Positions 1 through 7,716 of a stretch of 64,000 nucleotides of DNA are shown one piece after another (the stretch's first letter is position 1; every line of letters begins with the position of its first letter). Origin of the DNA: Bacillota bacterium (lineage in GTDB: Bacteria > Bacillota > Clostridia > Tissierellales > Tissierellaceae); NCBI GenBank assembly GCA_023388495.1, contig JAEWGC010000036.1, forward strand, positions 62,001 to 126,000, in the 5' to 3' direction. Below the pieces are notes generated by a model. It had not been told where the DNA came from and made no database searches. It was given only the letters and a program-made list of their open reading frames with translations. A program made the position numbers and the translations under genes.

Positions 1-784
1 CTCCTGGTCTTTTACCTGTGCTTTCGAATGATAAATCATAAGCAGTAGCTGTCATAGTTATAGACTTTCTATAGCTAGTATCACCTCTAGATGTAGCAAC
101 GATTAAATCCTTCGTACCTTTTTCTACAATTTCAGAAATAGGTTTATTAACGATTTCTTCTTTCACTAATTCAGTTGAATGAAGTTCACCATTGATAAAT
201 TCCTTTTTAAAATAGGATTTTTTAAGTCCATTCTTACCAGTTTGGACAACCTTTGATGTTCCAAGATCCATATTTTTGTTCTTGTTTACAACTTTTTCAA
301 AAGGAACAATATCTTCAACGGCCTCAACCACCTCCTCAACTTTAAATAACTCGATATTTGTACCATCGAAAATCTTATCTTCTAATTTTGGATAAGTAAA
401 ATCCTTTTCTCCTAGTGTAATGTCGTTTTCATCTAGTACTTCACCTACAGTATTATGAAATGATTTTACATCAAGTTCTTTTCCTCTAAATGAAATAGTA
501 AATGAATTAGGATTTTTTATAGTTATATTCATATTGTCTTCAAGTTCTCTGTCTAAAGCCACATTAATGTAGGCATCTTTGTTAAGTGGAATGGATTCTT
601 TTTCAAGTAATTCTTCCACAGTTTTGGCGTTTGACGTTATTTCTTTAACATCTTCGCCTAATTGTAAGGTAATAGTATGAATACTACCTTGGTACACGTA
701 AAACCCTAAAGATACAGTAACAGCTATAGCGAGGGCAGTCAAGACTAAGAATTTCCAAGTCTTATTGACTGTATGATTTTCCAT
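1..784 (-). CDS. YabE-like G5/3D-domain cell-wall protein, 5' part only
   Basis: The reading frame begins at the ATG at 784 and runs off the left edge. The product starts with a short cytoplasmic segment (MENHTVNKTWK) and one membrane/signal helix. A DUF348-type ubiquitin-like region follows (TITLQLGEDVKEITSNAKTV), then a second copy of that kind and a G5 domain containing EEIVNKPISEIVEKGTKDL. The last residues (SITMTATAYDLSFES, then TGKRPG) are the beginning of a 3D domain, so the catalytic end lies outside the window. Family knowledge: YabE/Rpf-like proteins are exported and act on peptidoglycan. In Bacillus subtilis yabE sits next to tatD, rnmV and ksgA, all of which are nearby here. A GGAGG site (about 790-795) precedes the ATG. 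Domain identity is clear; the exact wall-cleaving activity is inferred. Confidence 0.85.
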   Translation of the reverse strand, partial: MENHTVNKTWKFLVLTALAIAVTVSLGFYVYQGSIHTITLQLGEDVKEITSNAKTVEELLEKESIPLNKDAYINVALDRELEDNMNITIKNPNSFTISFRGKELDVKSFHNTVGEVLDENDITLGEKDFTYPKLEDKIFDGTNIELFKVEEVVEAVEDIVPFEKVVNKNKNMDLGTSKVVQTGKNGLKKSYFKKEFINGELHSTELVKEEIVNKPISEIVEKGTKDLIVATSRGDTSYRKSITMTATAYDLSFESTGKRPG

Positions 785-815
785 AATATACCTCCTATAA
801 TTTAACTATTCTAGT

Positions 816-844
816 ATTGTAATCAAAAACTTAATATTTGTCAA
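816..844 (-). promoter_or_regulatory. sigma-A promoter of the yabE-like gene
   Basis: On the minus strand there is TTGACA (844-839), 17 bp, then TACAAT (821-816), about 30 bases before the ATG at 784. It is a near-consensus vegetative promoter. Confidence 0.7.
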
Positions 845-1036
845 ATTTTTGATATAATACACATAATATTCCGACAATGTCGTTGTGTTTCTTTATTGCA
901 TATGGATATCATACACCAAAAATGGAAATTTATTCATAAAACTTATAAATATCTCTTATTGGAAGTAAAAGATCTGATATATTAATTAAACTAATATAGG
1001 ACTACAGGCTATTTCTTTTTTTGTTGTAGTTTTTTG

Positions 1037-1065
1037 TTGAAAGCAAGCCATATTAATGATAGAAT
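1037..1065 (+). promoter_or_regulatory. sigma-A promoter for the 204-aa hypothetical gene
   Basis: TTGAAA (1037-1042), a 17-bp spacer and TAGAAT (1060-1065) precede the coding region by about 70 bases. Confidence 0.5.
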
Positions 1066-1137
1066 CAAATTATCATTTATATAATTTGGTAATATTATGA
1101 TGAATTTCAAATAAATACGCACCCGGGGGGATATTAA

Positions 1138-1752
1138 TTGAATATAGAAATAATAGAGAGAACAATTGAGAAACTAGATTCCATAGTTTCTTGCAAAATC
1201 ATTTCAGGGGACAATAATATCTTTGATGAAATTCACATCGTATCAAATGGCAGCAGATCTGCTAAGCAGTTGGTACGAGATATACAATCCGTTCTAATAG
1301 CTACATATAATATTCAAATAGATCATAAGAAAATAAGCATAGCAGAAATACAAGATAATAGTCTCAAAAAGGCTGATTGCAGACTTAAGATAATGTCAGT
1401 ATCCCATGACAATAGTGGACAAAAGGCTATGGTTAAAGTTGCGTTGGACAACCATAGGAATATTTTTGAGAACTCAAGGATTGGAGTTAATACAAGTAGA
1501 AATATTGATAGAATGTTAGTAGATGTTACATTGAAGACCGTTGAAGATGCCTATGGATATGAGGAAGTCTTTATACTGGAAGATATAAAAACAATAAATA
1601 TTTCTACAGATAAGGTTGTAATTGTGGTTATTGCTTGCTTAGATGGCGGTTTTGAGGAAAAACTTTGCGGTTCCTGCTTAGTGAAAAATGACTATAAAGA
1701 AGCAGTAGTAAAGGCTACCTTAGACGCTCTCAATCGATATATATCAAAGTAG
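1138..1752 (+). CDS. hypothetical protein, 204 aa
   Basis: I do not recognise this protein with certainty. The start is TTG at 1138, placed 7 bases after a GGGGGG ribosome site (1125-1130). It looks soluble, with no signal peptide or membrane helix. It seems to have two similar halves: an N-terminal alpha/beta segment (residues 1-70, containing FDEIHIVSNGSRSAKQLVRDIQSVL) and a C-terminal segment (about 90-204) containing GGFEEKLCGSCLVKNDYKEAVVKATLDAL. Both halves have the pattern of a strand with His-Ile-Val or Leu-Val followed by a helix. The neighbours are an HD-GYP gene and a tiny peptide gene downstream, so a link to signalling is possible but unproven. It has its own promoter. Confidence 0.7.
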   Translation: MNIEIIERTIEKLDSIVSCKIISGDNNIFDEIHIVSNGSRSAKQLVRDIQSVLIATYNIQIDHKKISIAEIQDNSLKKADCRLKIMSVSHDNSGQKAMVKVALDNHRNIFENSRIGVNTSRNIDRMLVDVTLKTVEDAYGYEEVFILEDIKTINISTDKVVIVVIACLDGGFEEKLCGSCLVKNDYKEAVVKATLDALNRYISK

Positions 1753-1759
1753 ATATCAA

Positions 1760-1959
1760 TACCGGCTAATAAATTTTATTTTAAAATAAGCGAAGCGAAT
1801 ATAGCATGCTGTAATAGCGAATCAGCATAGAATCCGAAAAAGGGGGCTATATTCGATGAAAAAGATTATAATGGTTTTACTTAGCATTCTAGCTTTAGTT
1901 TTATCAGCTGGAGCGAATTTTTCTTGGATTTAACAATATAGTTATATTATTAGCCGGTA
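1760..1959. repeat. nested inverted repeats around a tiny ORF
   Basis: A perfect 13-bp inverted repeat, TACCGGCTAATAA at 1760-1772 and its complement at 1947-1959, encloses about 170 bp. Inside, CGAATATAGC (1796-1805) pairs with GCTATATTCG (1846-1855), and ATGCTG (1806-1811) pairs with CAGCAT (1823-1828). The 3' arm of the inner stem abuts the ATG at 1856 and lies beside the AGGGGG ribosome site (1841-1846), so a transcript could fold over the start of the small ORF. Confidence 0.6.
1856..1933 (+). CDS. 25-aa hydrophobic peptide (candidate small protein)
   Basis: The ORF encodes a basic start (MKKII), a hydrophobic stretch of about 14 residues (VLLSILALVLSAGA) and a short tail, NFSWI. A good AGGGGG ribosome site lies at 1841-1846. 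It could be a secreted signalling-peptide precursor, a type I toxin-like membrane peptide, or an untranslated coincidence inside a structured repeat. No family was recognised. The ATG directly follows an inner hairpin arm, which suggests translation control. It lies 54 bp before the HD-GYP gene, probably on the same transcript. Confidence 0.4.
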   Translation: MKKIIMVLLSILALVLSAGANFSWI

Positions 1960-1986
1960 TAAGATATATAAGGAGATGAATAAGAT

Positions 1987-3228
1987 TTGAAACCTAATAA
2001 AAATACATACATATACATAGGAATACTTTTTTTAGTTGCAATTATATCTTATAGTTTTTTACTTATAAACTTTACAATTCCAAATTTTAAAATGTTATTA
2101 TTTTGGTCATTACTGTCGATTATTATAGAATCTTTATTAATACCCTTACCCAATAATGCCATAGGAGTCTCCGTGGGGTCTGCGATAAACTTATCATCTA
2201 TTATAGTCGGAGGCCCTTTGCTAGGTACTACAGCATCTTTTGTAGGATTTTTATTTAGGTTTCCTAAGATTCCAGGAAGAGGATATAATCATTTATTTAA
2301 TACTCCTATCTACAAAACGATATTTAATATATCTCAGAGTATTGTTGTAACATCTGCTATGGGAATAATATATGTAGGTACTGGAGGGCAAATAGGAGGA
2401 TTTTCATTATTTCAAACAATCTTTATATTGCTACTAGGTATGCTTTTTAATACTACAATAATATCTGGGCTAATGTCTATATTAAATAGGCAACGATTTA
2501 TAAATATTTGGTATTCAAATATCAAGGGAGTTCTAGGCAGTGCTCTTGCGGTTGGGACCATAGGTATTATTATATCACTAGCTTTTATAGGTTATGGTTA
2601 TTGGGCTGTTATTTTATTCTTTGGTCCGCTATTACTAGCTAGGTATTCTTTCAAACTATATATGGAAACTAGAAACCTATATTTAGCTACTATACAAGCC
2701 TTTAACTCTGCTATGGAGGCTAAGGATCCTTATACATCTGGACATGCCTCTAGGGTAGAGGGCTATGCCGTTCAATTAGCAGAAGCCTATGGATTATCTA
2801 TGGAAAAAATTCAAAACATTAAAAATGCAGCAATATTACACGATATAGGTAAAATAGGTATCAATGATAATATACTGCATAAGGCTGAAAAGCTGACTCA
2901 AATGGAATATGAAGAAATTATGAGACATCCTAATATAGGAGCAGAAATCATCAGTAAGGTAGATTTTTTAAAGAAGATTTCTGGAATAGTTAGGTATCAT
3001 CATGAAAGATATGATGGGAAGGGATATCCAGAAGGGCTATCTGGAGATAAAATACCTTTAGAAGCTTATATATTAGCTATAGCTGATTCTTATGATGCCA
3101 TGACATCAGATAGGCCCTATAGAAAAGCCTTAAGCAAAGAAGAAGCATTACAGGAAATTAGGAAAAATGCTGGAACACAGTTTCATCCAGCCCTTGCGGA
3201 AAAATTTACAGAGATGTTAAGTAAATAG
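1987..3228 (+). CDS. membrane HD-GYP domain cyclic-di-GMP phosphodiesterase
   Basis: The first 220 residues form about six membrane helices. After a linker comes a complete HD-GYP domain. Visible motifs are HDIGKIG at about residues 298-304, HHERYDGKGYPEGL at about 338-351, and the downstream DSYDAM-T-DRPYR segment. These are the metal ligands and the GYP signature of phosphodiesterases that open cyclic di-GMP. Start is TTG at 1987, 11 bases after AGGAG (1971-1975); an ATG at 1976 is out of frame. The next gene begins about 12 bases after the stop, so the two form an operon. The membrane part is probably a sensor; its ligand is unknown. Confidence 0.9.
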   Translation: MKPNKNTYIYIGILFLVAIISYSFLLINFTIPNFKMLLFWSLLSIIIESLLIPLPNNAIGVSVGSAINLSSIIVGGPLLGTTASFVGFLFRFPKIPGRGYNHLFNTPIYKTIFNISQSIVVTSAMGIIYVGTGGQIGGFSLFQTIFILLLGMLFNTTIISGLMSILNRQRFINIWYSNIKGVLGSALAVGTIGIIISLAFIGYGYWAVILFFGPLLLARYSFKLYMETRNLYLATIQAFNSAMEAKDPYTSGHASRVEGYAVQLAEAYGLSMEKIQNIKNAAILHDIGKIGINDNILHKAEKLTQMEYEEIMRHPNIGAEIISKVDFLKKISGIVRYHHERYDGKGYPEGLSGDKIPLEAYILAIADSYDAMTSDRPYRKALSKEEALQEIRKNAGTQFHPALAEKFTEMLSK

Positions 3229-3239
3229 AGGTGGTTTTA

Positions 3240-3815
3240 GTGTTTATAGAAGCTATAGTCATTGGGTTTATTGTGGCCATATTTAGAAAAGGAAAAATAA
3301 GAAATATTGAAAATCTCCATATAAATGGGTGGTATTTATTTATTGCGGCGGGTTTAATTCAAGTGTCTATATCCTGGTTAAAGAGTAAGAACCAACTACT
3401 AGGACCAGAATTCTTCGATAAATATTTTGTTTATGTACATTTACTTACATATTTACTTATGATAGTTGGAGTTATCCTAAATATTAGAAAGAATTTTATG
3501 AGATTTATTCTTATTGGGATGCTCTTAAATTTTATAGTTATCTTTGCAAATGGTGGAAAGATGCCCGTATCTTTTAAAAATGTTAAAGGATATGAAAATT
3601 ATACAGAGGATATGTTAGATAAATCTGATATAAAGCATTCCTTGGTTACAGAAGACACCAAGTTCGTATACTTAGCCGATGTTATAGTATTGCCTAGACC
3701 TTATCCCTTAGCTAGGATTATAAGTATAGGAGATATTTTTCTAATGATAGGAGTATTTTTATTTTTTCAAGAATCTATGGTCAAAAAAAGGCGAGGATAT
3801 ATCTTATTTAGTTGA
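3240..3815 (+). CDS. DUF5317-like membrane protein
   Basis: A 191-residue protein with about four to five hydrophobic helices and a conserved-looking loop containing FANGGKMPVS, near the middle. The pattern resembles the DUF5317 family of Firmicutes, whose function is unknown. I chose GTG at 3240 because AGAGGTGG lies just upstream at a normal distance; an earlier GTG at 3231 sits inside that ribosome site. It is translationally close to the HD-GYP gene and ends directly before the metG T-box promoter. Confidence 0.7.
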   Translation: MFIEAIVIGFIVAIFRKGKIRNIENLHINGWYLFIAAGLIQVSISWLKSKNQLLGPEFFDKYFVYVHLLTYLLMIVGVILNIRKNFMRFILIGMLLNFIVIFANGGKMPVSFKNVKGYENYTEDMLDKSDIKHSLVTEDTKFVYLADVIVLPRPYPLARIISIGDIFLMIGVFLFFQESMVKKRRGYILFS

Positions 3816-3840
3816 CTAAATATTCTTGTTAGAGTATAAT
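3812..3840 (+). promoter_or_regulatory. promoter of the metG T-box transcript
   Basis: TTGACT (3812-3817), 17 bp, TATAAT (3835-3840). It overlaps the stop codon of the preceding gene and would start RNA near 3847, just before the T-box leader. Confidence 0.75.
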
Positions 3841-3864
3841 ATAGTATTAAATAAGGAAAGATAT

Positions 3865-4116
3865 ACTAAAAGTGTGGAAGGGAAGAGTAGGACTAAGATT
3901 ATTCTATAGAGAGCTGGGTTAGGTGAAAGCCAGTGATTAAGATTATTCTGAAGATGGCCCCAGAACTTTACAGCCGAAGATTTTAGGCTGTAACGGAAGC
4001 AGCCGTTACACTGCAAGGTTTTATAACCTAGTGAGATTTAAATCGCAAGATTTGGATAAATTAGAGTGGTACCGCGAAGATAACCTTCGTCTCTATGTAG
4101 AGATGGAGGTTTTTTT
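3865..4116 (+). promoter_or_regulatory. T-box riboswitch, methionine type
   Basis: The leader has the T-box core AGAGTGGTACCGCG (4063-4076), followed by a terminator (4083-4116: ACCTTCGTCTCTA pairing with TAGAGATGGAGGT, then a T run). The 5' part has the usual stem I elements (GAGAGCTGGG, then GGTGAAAGCCAG). A plausible specifier codon is ATG at 3954-3956, within the context GAAGATGGCC, which fits the methionyl-tRNA synthetase gene downstream. Known mechanism: uncharged tRNA binds the specifier and the T-box bulge and stabilises the antiterminator, so metG is read when charged tRNA-Met is low. The specifier call is by eye. Confidence 0.9.
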
Positions 4117-4120
4117 ATGA

Positions 4121-4232
4121 CCTAACCCAGTGAACGTAGTGAACTGTAGGTAGGTCAAACGCAACGAACGCCAAATTCATGCGAATGATAATGAGCAAAT
4201 GAATTTGTGCAGTGAGACTGCGAATAGTTAGG
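4121..4232 (+). repeat. structured spacer between T-box terminator and metG
   Basis: CCTAAC (4121-4126) pairs with GTTAGG (4227-4232), and within it CAAATTCAT (4172-4180) pairs with ATGAATTTG (4199-4207). The region is rich in short GAACG/GCGAA units. It has no ORF and could be a small palindromic repeat element or an extra RNA fold before the ribosome site at about 4246-4253. Confidence 0.45.
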
Positions 4233-4259
4233 AAATTGAATTAACCGGGAGGGATTATA

Positions 4260-6221
4260 ATGAAAAAATATTATTTAACTACACCAATTTATTATCCATC
4301 TGATAACTTGCATATCGGGCATACTTATACTACAGTAGCAGCAGATGCCATAAAGAAGTTTAAGAAAATGCAAGGATATGATGTATACTTTGTAACAGGC
4401 TCAGATGAGCATGGCCAAAAGATTCAGGAAAAAGCTAAAGAAAACGGAGTAACACCAAAGGCATATGTAGACAAAATAGTGGCAGATATAAAAGCACTAT
4501 GGAAGACTTTGGAGATAGACTATGATACATTCATAAGGACTACAGACCCTCATCATGAAAAGGCAGTAGGGGAAATATTTACAAAACTATATGAGAAGGG
4601 TGAAATCTATAAATCAAAATATGAAGGGCATTATTGTACTCCTTGTGAGGCATTTTGGTCAGAGTCTCAATTAGTAGATGGAAAATGTCCTGATTGTAAT
4701 AGGGAAGTTCATTTAGCAGAAGAGGAAGCATATTTCTTTAAACTTTCAAAATATAGGGATAAACTATTGGCATTTTATGAGGAAAACCCTGAATTCATTC
4801 AGCCTGAATCAAGAAAAAATGAAATGGTAAACAATTTCTTAAAGGATGGGTTAGAGGATCTGTGTGTATCAAGAACTAGCTTTGACTGGGGTATCAAGGT
4901 TCCATTTGATCCTGCTCATGTTGTATATGTGTGGATAGATGCATTATCCTGCTATATTACAGCCTTAGGCTATGGTAGTGAGGATGATAAGAACTTTAAG
5001 GAGTTTTGGCCTGCAAATGTTCATCTAGTAGGTAAGGAAATAGTAAGATTCCATACTATAATTTGGCCCGCACTACTTATGGCAATGGACCTAGAATTAC
5101 CAAAGAAGGTATTTGGTCATGGTTGGATATTATTTGAAGACGATAAAATGTCAAAATCAAAAGGAAATGTAATATATCCAGAGCCAATAATTGAGTTATA
5201 TGGCATAGATGCCTTTAAGTATTTCTTGCTTAGAGAATTTTCCTTTGGTCAAGATGGTTCCTTCCATAGAGATAAATTTTTACAAAGATTGAACTCAGAT
5301 TTAGCCAATGATTTAGGTAATCTAGTTAGTAGAACAGTTACTATGATTGAAAAATATAATGAAGGATTAATCCCTGCTCCAGTTAAAGAAGGAGAATTTG
5401 ATAGCTCATTAAAGGAAATAGGAATAAATGCAGCTGGAAAAGTAGAAGAATATATGGAGAAGCTAAACTTCTCCGTTGCTCTAGAAGAAGCATGGAAGTT
5501 AATCAGACGAACAAATAAATATGTAGATGAAACTACTCCATGGATATTGGCAAAAGAAGAAAATAAAGAGAGATTAGATGCAGTATTATATAATTTAGCA
5601 GAGTCCTTAAGGATAGTTTCTATACTCATTAAACCATTTATGGAAAAGACTTCAGTAGAGATAAGAAAACAACTTGGATTAAATAGTGAAATATTGTGGG
5701 ATGATGCTAAAACTTGGGGTAAACTAGAAGTAGGTACAAAAGTGGAGAGAGGAAATATTATATTCCCAAGACTTGAAATAGAAAAGGAATTAGTTAAATT
5801 AAATGAAGCAAATGAAAAGTTGATAGAATCAAGAAGTAAAGGAAAGAAGGTTGAAAAAGTGGAAGAAGTAAAAGAAGTAGTAGAAGAGAAAGTAGAAGAA
5901 ATTACAATAGATGATTTTGATAAAGTAAAATTAAAGGTAGCAGAGGTTATATCCTGTGAAAACCATCCAAAGGCTGATAAATTATATGTGTTACAGTTAA
6001 AATTAGGTGAAGAACAGCGTCAAGTAGTATCAGGTATAAAAGAATATTATTCACCAGAGGAATTAGTGGGTAAAAAGGTAGTAGTGGTTACAAACCTAAA
6101 GCCTGTAAAATTAAGAGGAGTAGAGTCTAAGGGAATGATATTAGCAGCTGAAGACAGTGCAGGTAAACTTAGTTTAGTATCAACTCTAGAAGACCTACAA
6201 TCAGGGGCAACAATATCATAA
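4260..6221 (+). CDS. metG: methionyl-tRNA synthetase
   Basis: Charges tRNA-Met with methionine in the cytoplasm. The class I signature HIGH is at residues 18-21 and KMSKS at 296-300. A zinc knuckle has Cys126, Cys129, Cys143 and Cys146. The anticodon-binding helical domain spans about 380-520. A Lys/Glu-rich linker (KVEKVEEVKEVVEEKVEE) leads into a C-terminal tRNA-binding OB domain (about 555-653, containing VKLKVAEVISCENHPKADKL). Length 653 fits the long dimeric form. Control is by the T-box leader upstream. tatD follows 13 bases after the stop, as in many Firmicutes. Confidence 0.97.
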   Translation: MKKYYLTTPIYYPSDNLHIGHTYTTVAADAIKKFKKMQGYDVYFVTGSDEHGQKIQEKAKENGVTPKAYVDKIVADIKALWKTLEIDYDTFIRTTDPHHEKAVGEIFTKLYEKGEIYKSKYEGHYCTPCEAFWSESQLVDGKCPDCNREVHLAEEEAYFFKLSKYRDKLLAFYEENPEFIQPESRKNEMVNNFLKDGLEDLCVSRTSFDWGIKVPFDPAHVVYVWIDALSCYITALGYGSEDDKNFKEFWPANVHLVGKEIVRFHTIIWPALLMAMDLELPKKVFGHGWILFEDDKMSKSKGNVIYPEPIIELYGIDAFKYFLLREFSFGQDGSFHRDKFLQRLNSDLANDLGNLVSRTVTMIEKYNEGLIPAPVKEGEFDSSLKEIGINAAGKVEEYMEKLNFSVALEEAWKLIRRTNKYVDETTPWILAKEENKERLDAVLYNLAESLRIVSILIKPFMEKTSVEIRKQLGLNSEILWDDAKTWGKLEVGTKVERGNIIFPRLEIEKELVKLNEANEKLIESRSKGKKVEKVEEVKEVVEEKVEEITIDDFDKVKLKVAEVISCENHPKADKLYVLQLKLGEEQRQVVSGIKEYYSPEELVGKKVVVVTNLKPVKLRGVESKGMILAAEDSAGKLSLVSTLEDLQSGATIS

Positions 6222-6234
6222 AGGAGAAATATCT

Positions 6235-7002
6235 ATGTTAATAGACAGTCATGTACATCTGGATGATCAAAGATTTGACAAGGACAGAGATCTGCTAATC
6301 AAAAACTTAAGAAATAACGGAATAGAAATGGTTATAAATATTGGTGCAGATTTACAGACCAGTATTGCTTCTGTATCCTTAGCTGAAAAGTATGATAATA
6401 TATATGCCGCAGTTGGCGTGCATCCCCATTCTGCAAAGGAAGTTGATAATTCAACTATAGAGATATTGAAAACCTTTGCTAAAAGAGATAAGGTAGTAGC
6501 CATAGGTGAAATAGGATTAGATTTTTACTATGATAATTCTCCTAGGGATATACAAAGAAAATGGTTTAAAGAACAACTGGCCCTTGCTAAAGAAGTTGAT
6601 TTACCAGTGGTTATCCATACTAGAGATGCGGCTCAGGAAACCTTTGATATATTAAAGGAAGCACAGGACGGAAGCTTAAGAGGAGTGTTACATTGTTACT
6701 CTGGTAGTCCGGAGATGGCATTAGAATATATCAAGATGGGCTTTTATATATCTTTAGCTGGACCTGTTACTTTTAAAAATGCTAGGGTAAGTAGAGAAGT
6801 GGCTAAGGTAGTTCCCTTAGATAAACTCCTTATAGAGACAGACTGTCCGTACTTGACCCCAGAGCCTTATAGAGGAAAAAGAAATGAACCAATATTTGTA
6901 AGATATGTAGCGGGTACAATAGCGGAGACTAGGGGAATTTCATTTGAAGAGTTGGCGAAAGTGACTAATAGAAACACTAAGGAACTATTTGGAATTAAAT
7001 AA
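6235..7002 (+). CDS. tatD: TatD family metal-dependent hydrolase/DNase
   Basis: A 255-residue TIM-barrel hydrolase. The N-terminal metal motif DSHVHLDD has His6 and His8. Other family signatures are GEIGLDFYYDNSP, PVVIHTRDA, HCYSG and the ETDCPYLTPEPYRGKRNEP stretch near the C terminus. TatD proteins are Mg-dependent 3'-5' exonucleases linked to DNA repair; the substrate here is inferred from family. An AAAGGAG site precedes the ATG. In Bacillus subtilis the equivalent gene is yabD, next to metS, matching this order. A heptamer-repeat element starts right after the stop codon. Confidence 0.93.
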   Translation: MLIDSHVHLDDQRFDKDRDLLIKNLRNNGIEMVINIGADLQTSIASVSLAEKYDNIYAAVGVHPHSAKEVDNSTIEILKTFAKRDKVVAIGEIGLDFYYDNSPRDIQRKWFKEQLALAKEVDLPVVIHTRDAAQETFDILKEAQDGSLRGVLHCYSGSPEMALEYIKMGFYISLAGPVTFKNARVSREVAKVVPLDKLLIETDCPYLTPEPYRGKRNEPIFVRYVAGTIAETRGISFEELAKVTNRNTKELFGIK

Positions 7003-7006
7003 GTCT

Positions 7007-7147
7007 AATTGACAATGTACAATTGACAATTGACAATTAAATGACTAAAAAATGAAAAGAGAAAAGAATTATTGATTTAGATATTATTTTAAATTCTAAA
7101 GGTTTTAATGTTTTCTATTGTCCATTGTCAATCGTCAATTGTCAATT
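7007..7147. mobile_element. heptamer inverted-array element, empty copy 1
   Basis: 141 bp between tatD and rnmV. The left end is a direct array of ATTGACA-type heptamers (7007-7040). The right end is the same array inverted (about 7117-7147, TTGTCAAT units). The interior is AT-rich with no ORF. The left inner flank (AATTAAATGACTAAAA) and right inner flank (TTAATGTTTTCTATTGTC) match the copy at 31951-32087, and the right flank also resembles the gene-bearing copy at 36076-36544. No transposase is present. Confidence 0.65.
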
Positions 7148-7167
7148 CTAAACAAGGGGTTGTTATA

Positions 7168-7716
7168 TTGATAAAGGAAGTAATAGTAGTAGAAGGAAAA
7201 GATGATATTACTGTTGTGAAATCTGCTGTAGATGCTGAGGTTATTGCAACAGGCGGATTTGGATATAAAAAAGAGTTTATTAAGACTCTTAAGACTATAG
7301 CAGAAAAAAGAGGAATTATTATTTTAACAGACCCAGATTATGCTGGAGAACAAATCAGAAGAGATTTATCTAAGCATATTAAAAACTGTAAACATGCATT
7401 TCTACCTCAAGGCAAGGCTCTAAAAAAAGGAGATATTGGAGTTGAAAATGCCAATAAGGAGGATATTATAGAGGCTATCCAAAAATCTAGACCAAGTAAT
7501 ATAGAAAGAAAAGAGGAATTTACAAAGGAAGAAATAATAGCCCTAGGCCTTGCTGGTGGACCTCAATCAAGGGAAAAAAGGGAAGTTCTAGGGGAAATCC
7601 TAGGCATTGGATATGCAAATTCTAAACAATTCCTTAATAGACTAAATAATTTTGGAGTAACTAGGGAAGAGTTTGAAGATGCTTTAGAAAGGGTTGAAAA
7701 GGAATATGGAAGATAA
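7168..7716 (+). CDS. rnmV: ribonuclease M5
   Basis: RNase M5 performs the last step of 5S rRNA maturation. The product is a Toprim protein with the family start IKEVIVVEGKDD (acidic Glu in VEGKDD) and the TDPDYAGEQIRR motif near residue 55; these carry the metal-binding acids. I chose TTG at 7168 because AAGGGG ends about 8 bases upstream. It gives 182 residues, close to the Bacillus protein. An in-frame extension back to 7108 would be translated from the heptamer element and is unlikely. It overlaps rsmA by 11 bases. Confidence 0.93.
   Translation: MIKEVIVVEGKDDITVVKSAVDAEVIATGGFGYKKEFIKTLKTIAEKRGIIILTDPDYAGEQIRRDLSKHIKNCKHAFLPQGKALKKGDIGVENANKEDIIEAIQKSRPSNIERKEEFTKEEIIALGLAGGPQSREKREVLGEILGIGYANSKQFLNRLNNFGVTREEFEDALERVEKEYGR

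Larger units (their letters stand above)
785..1137. other. intergenic region between divergent genes
   Basis: This 353-bp stretch holds the minus-strand promoter of the yabE-like gene at its left end and a plus-strand promoter near 1037-1065. A weak hairpin with ACTACA/TGTAGT arms followed by T residues lies around 1001-1034. No open reading frame or RNA gene was recognised. Confidence 0.5.

Noticed and set aside
3816..4016. Minus-strand 66-aa ORF
   Set aside because: It covers the T-box leader, which is explained as RNA.
7108..7167. N-terminal extension of RNase M5
   Set aside because: These codons come from the right array of the mobile element, and TTG 7168 has its own ribosome site.
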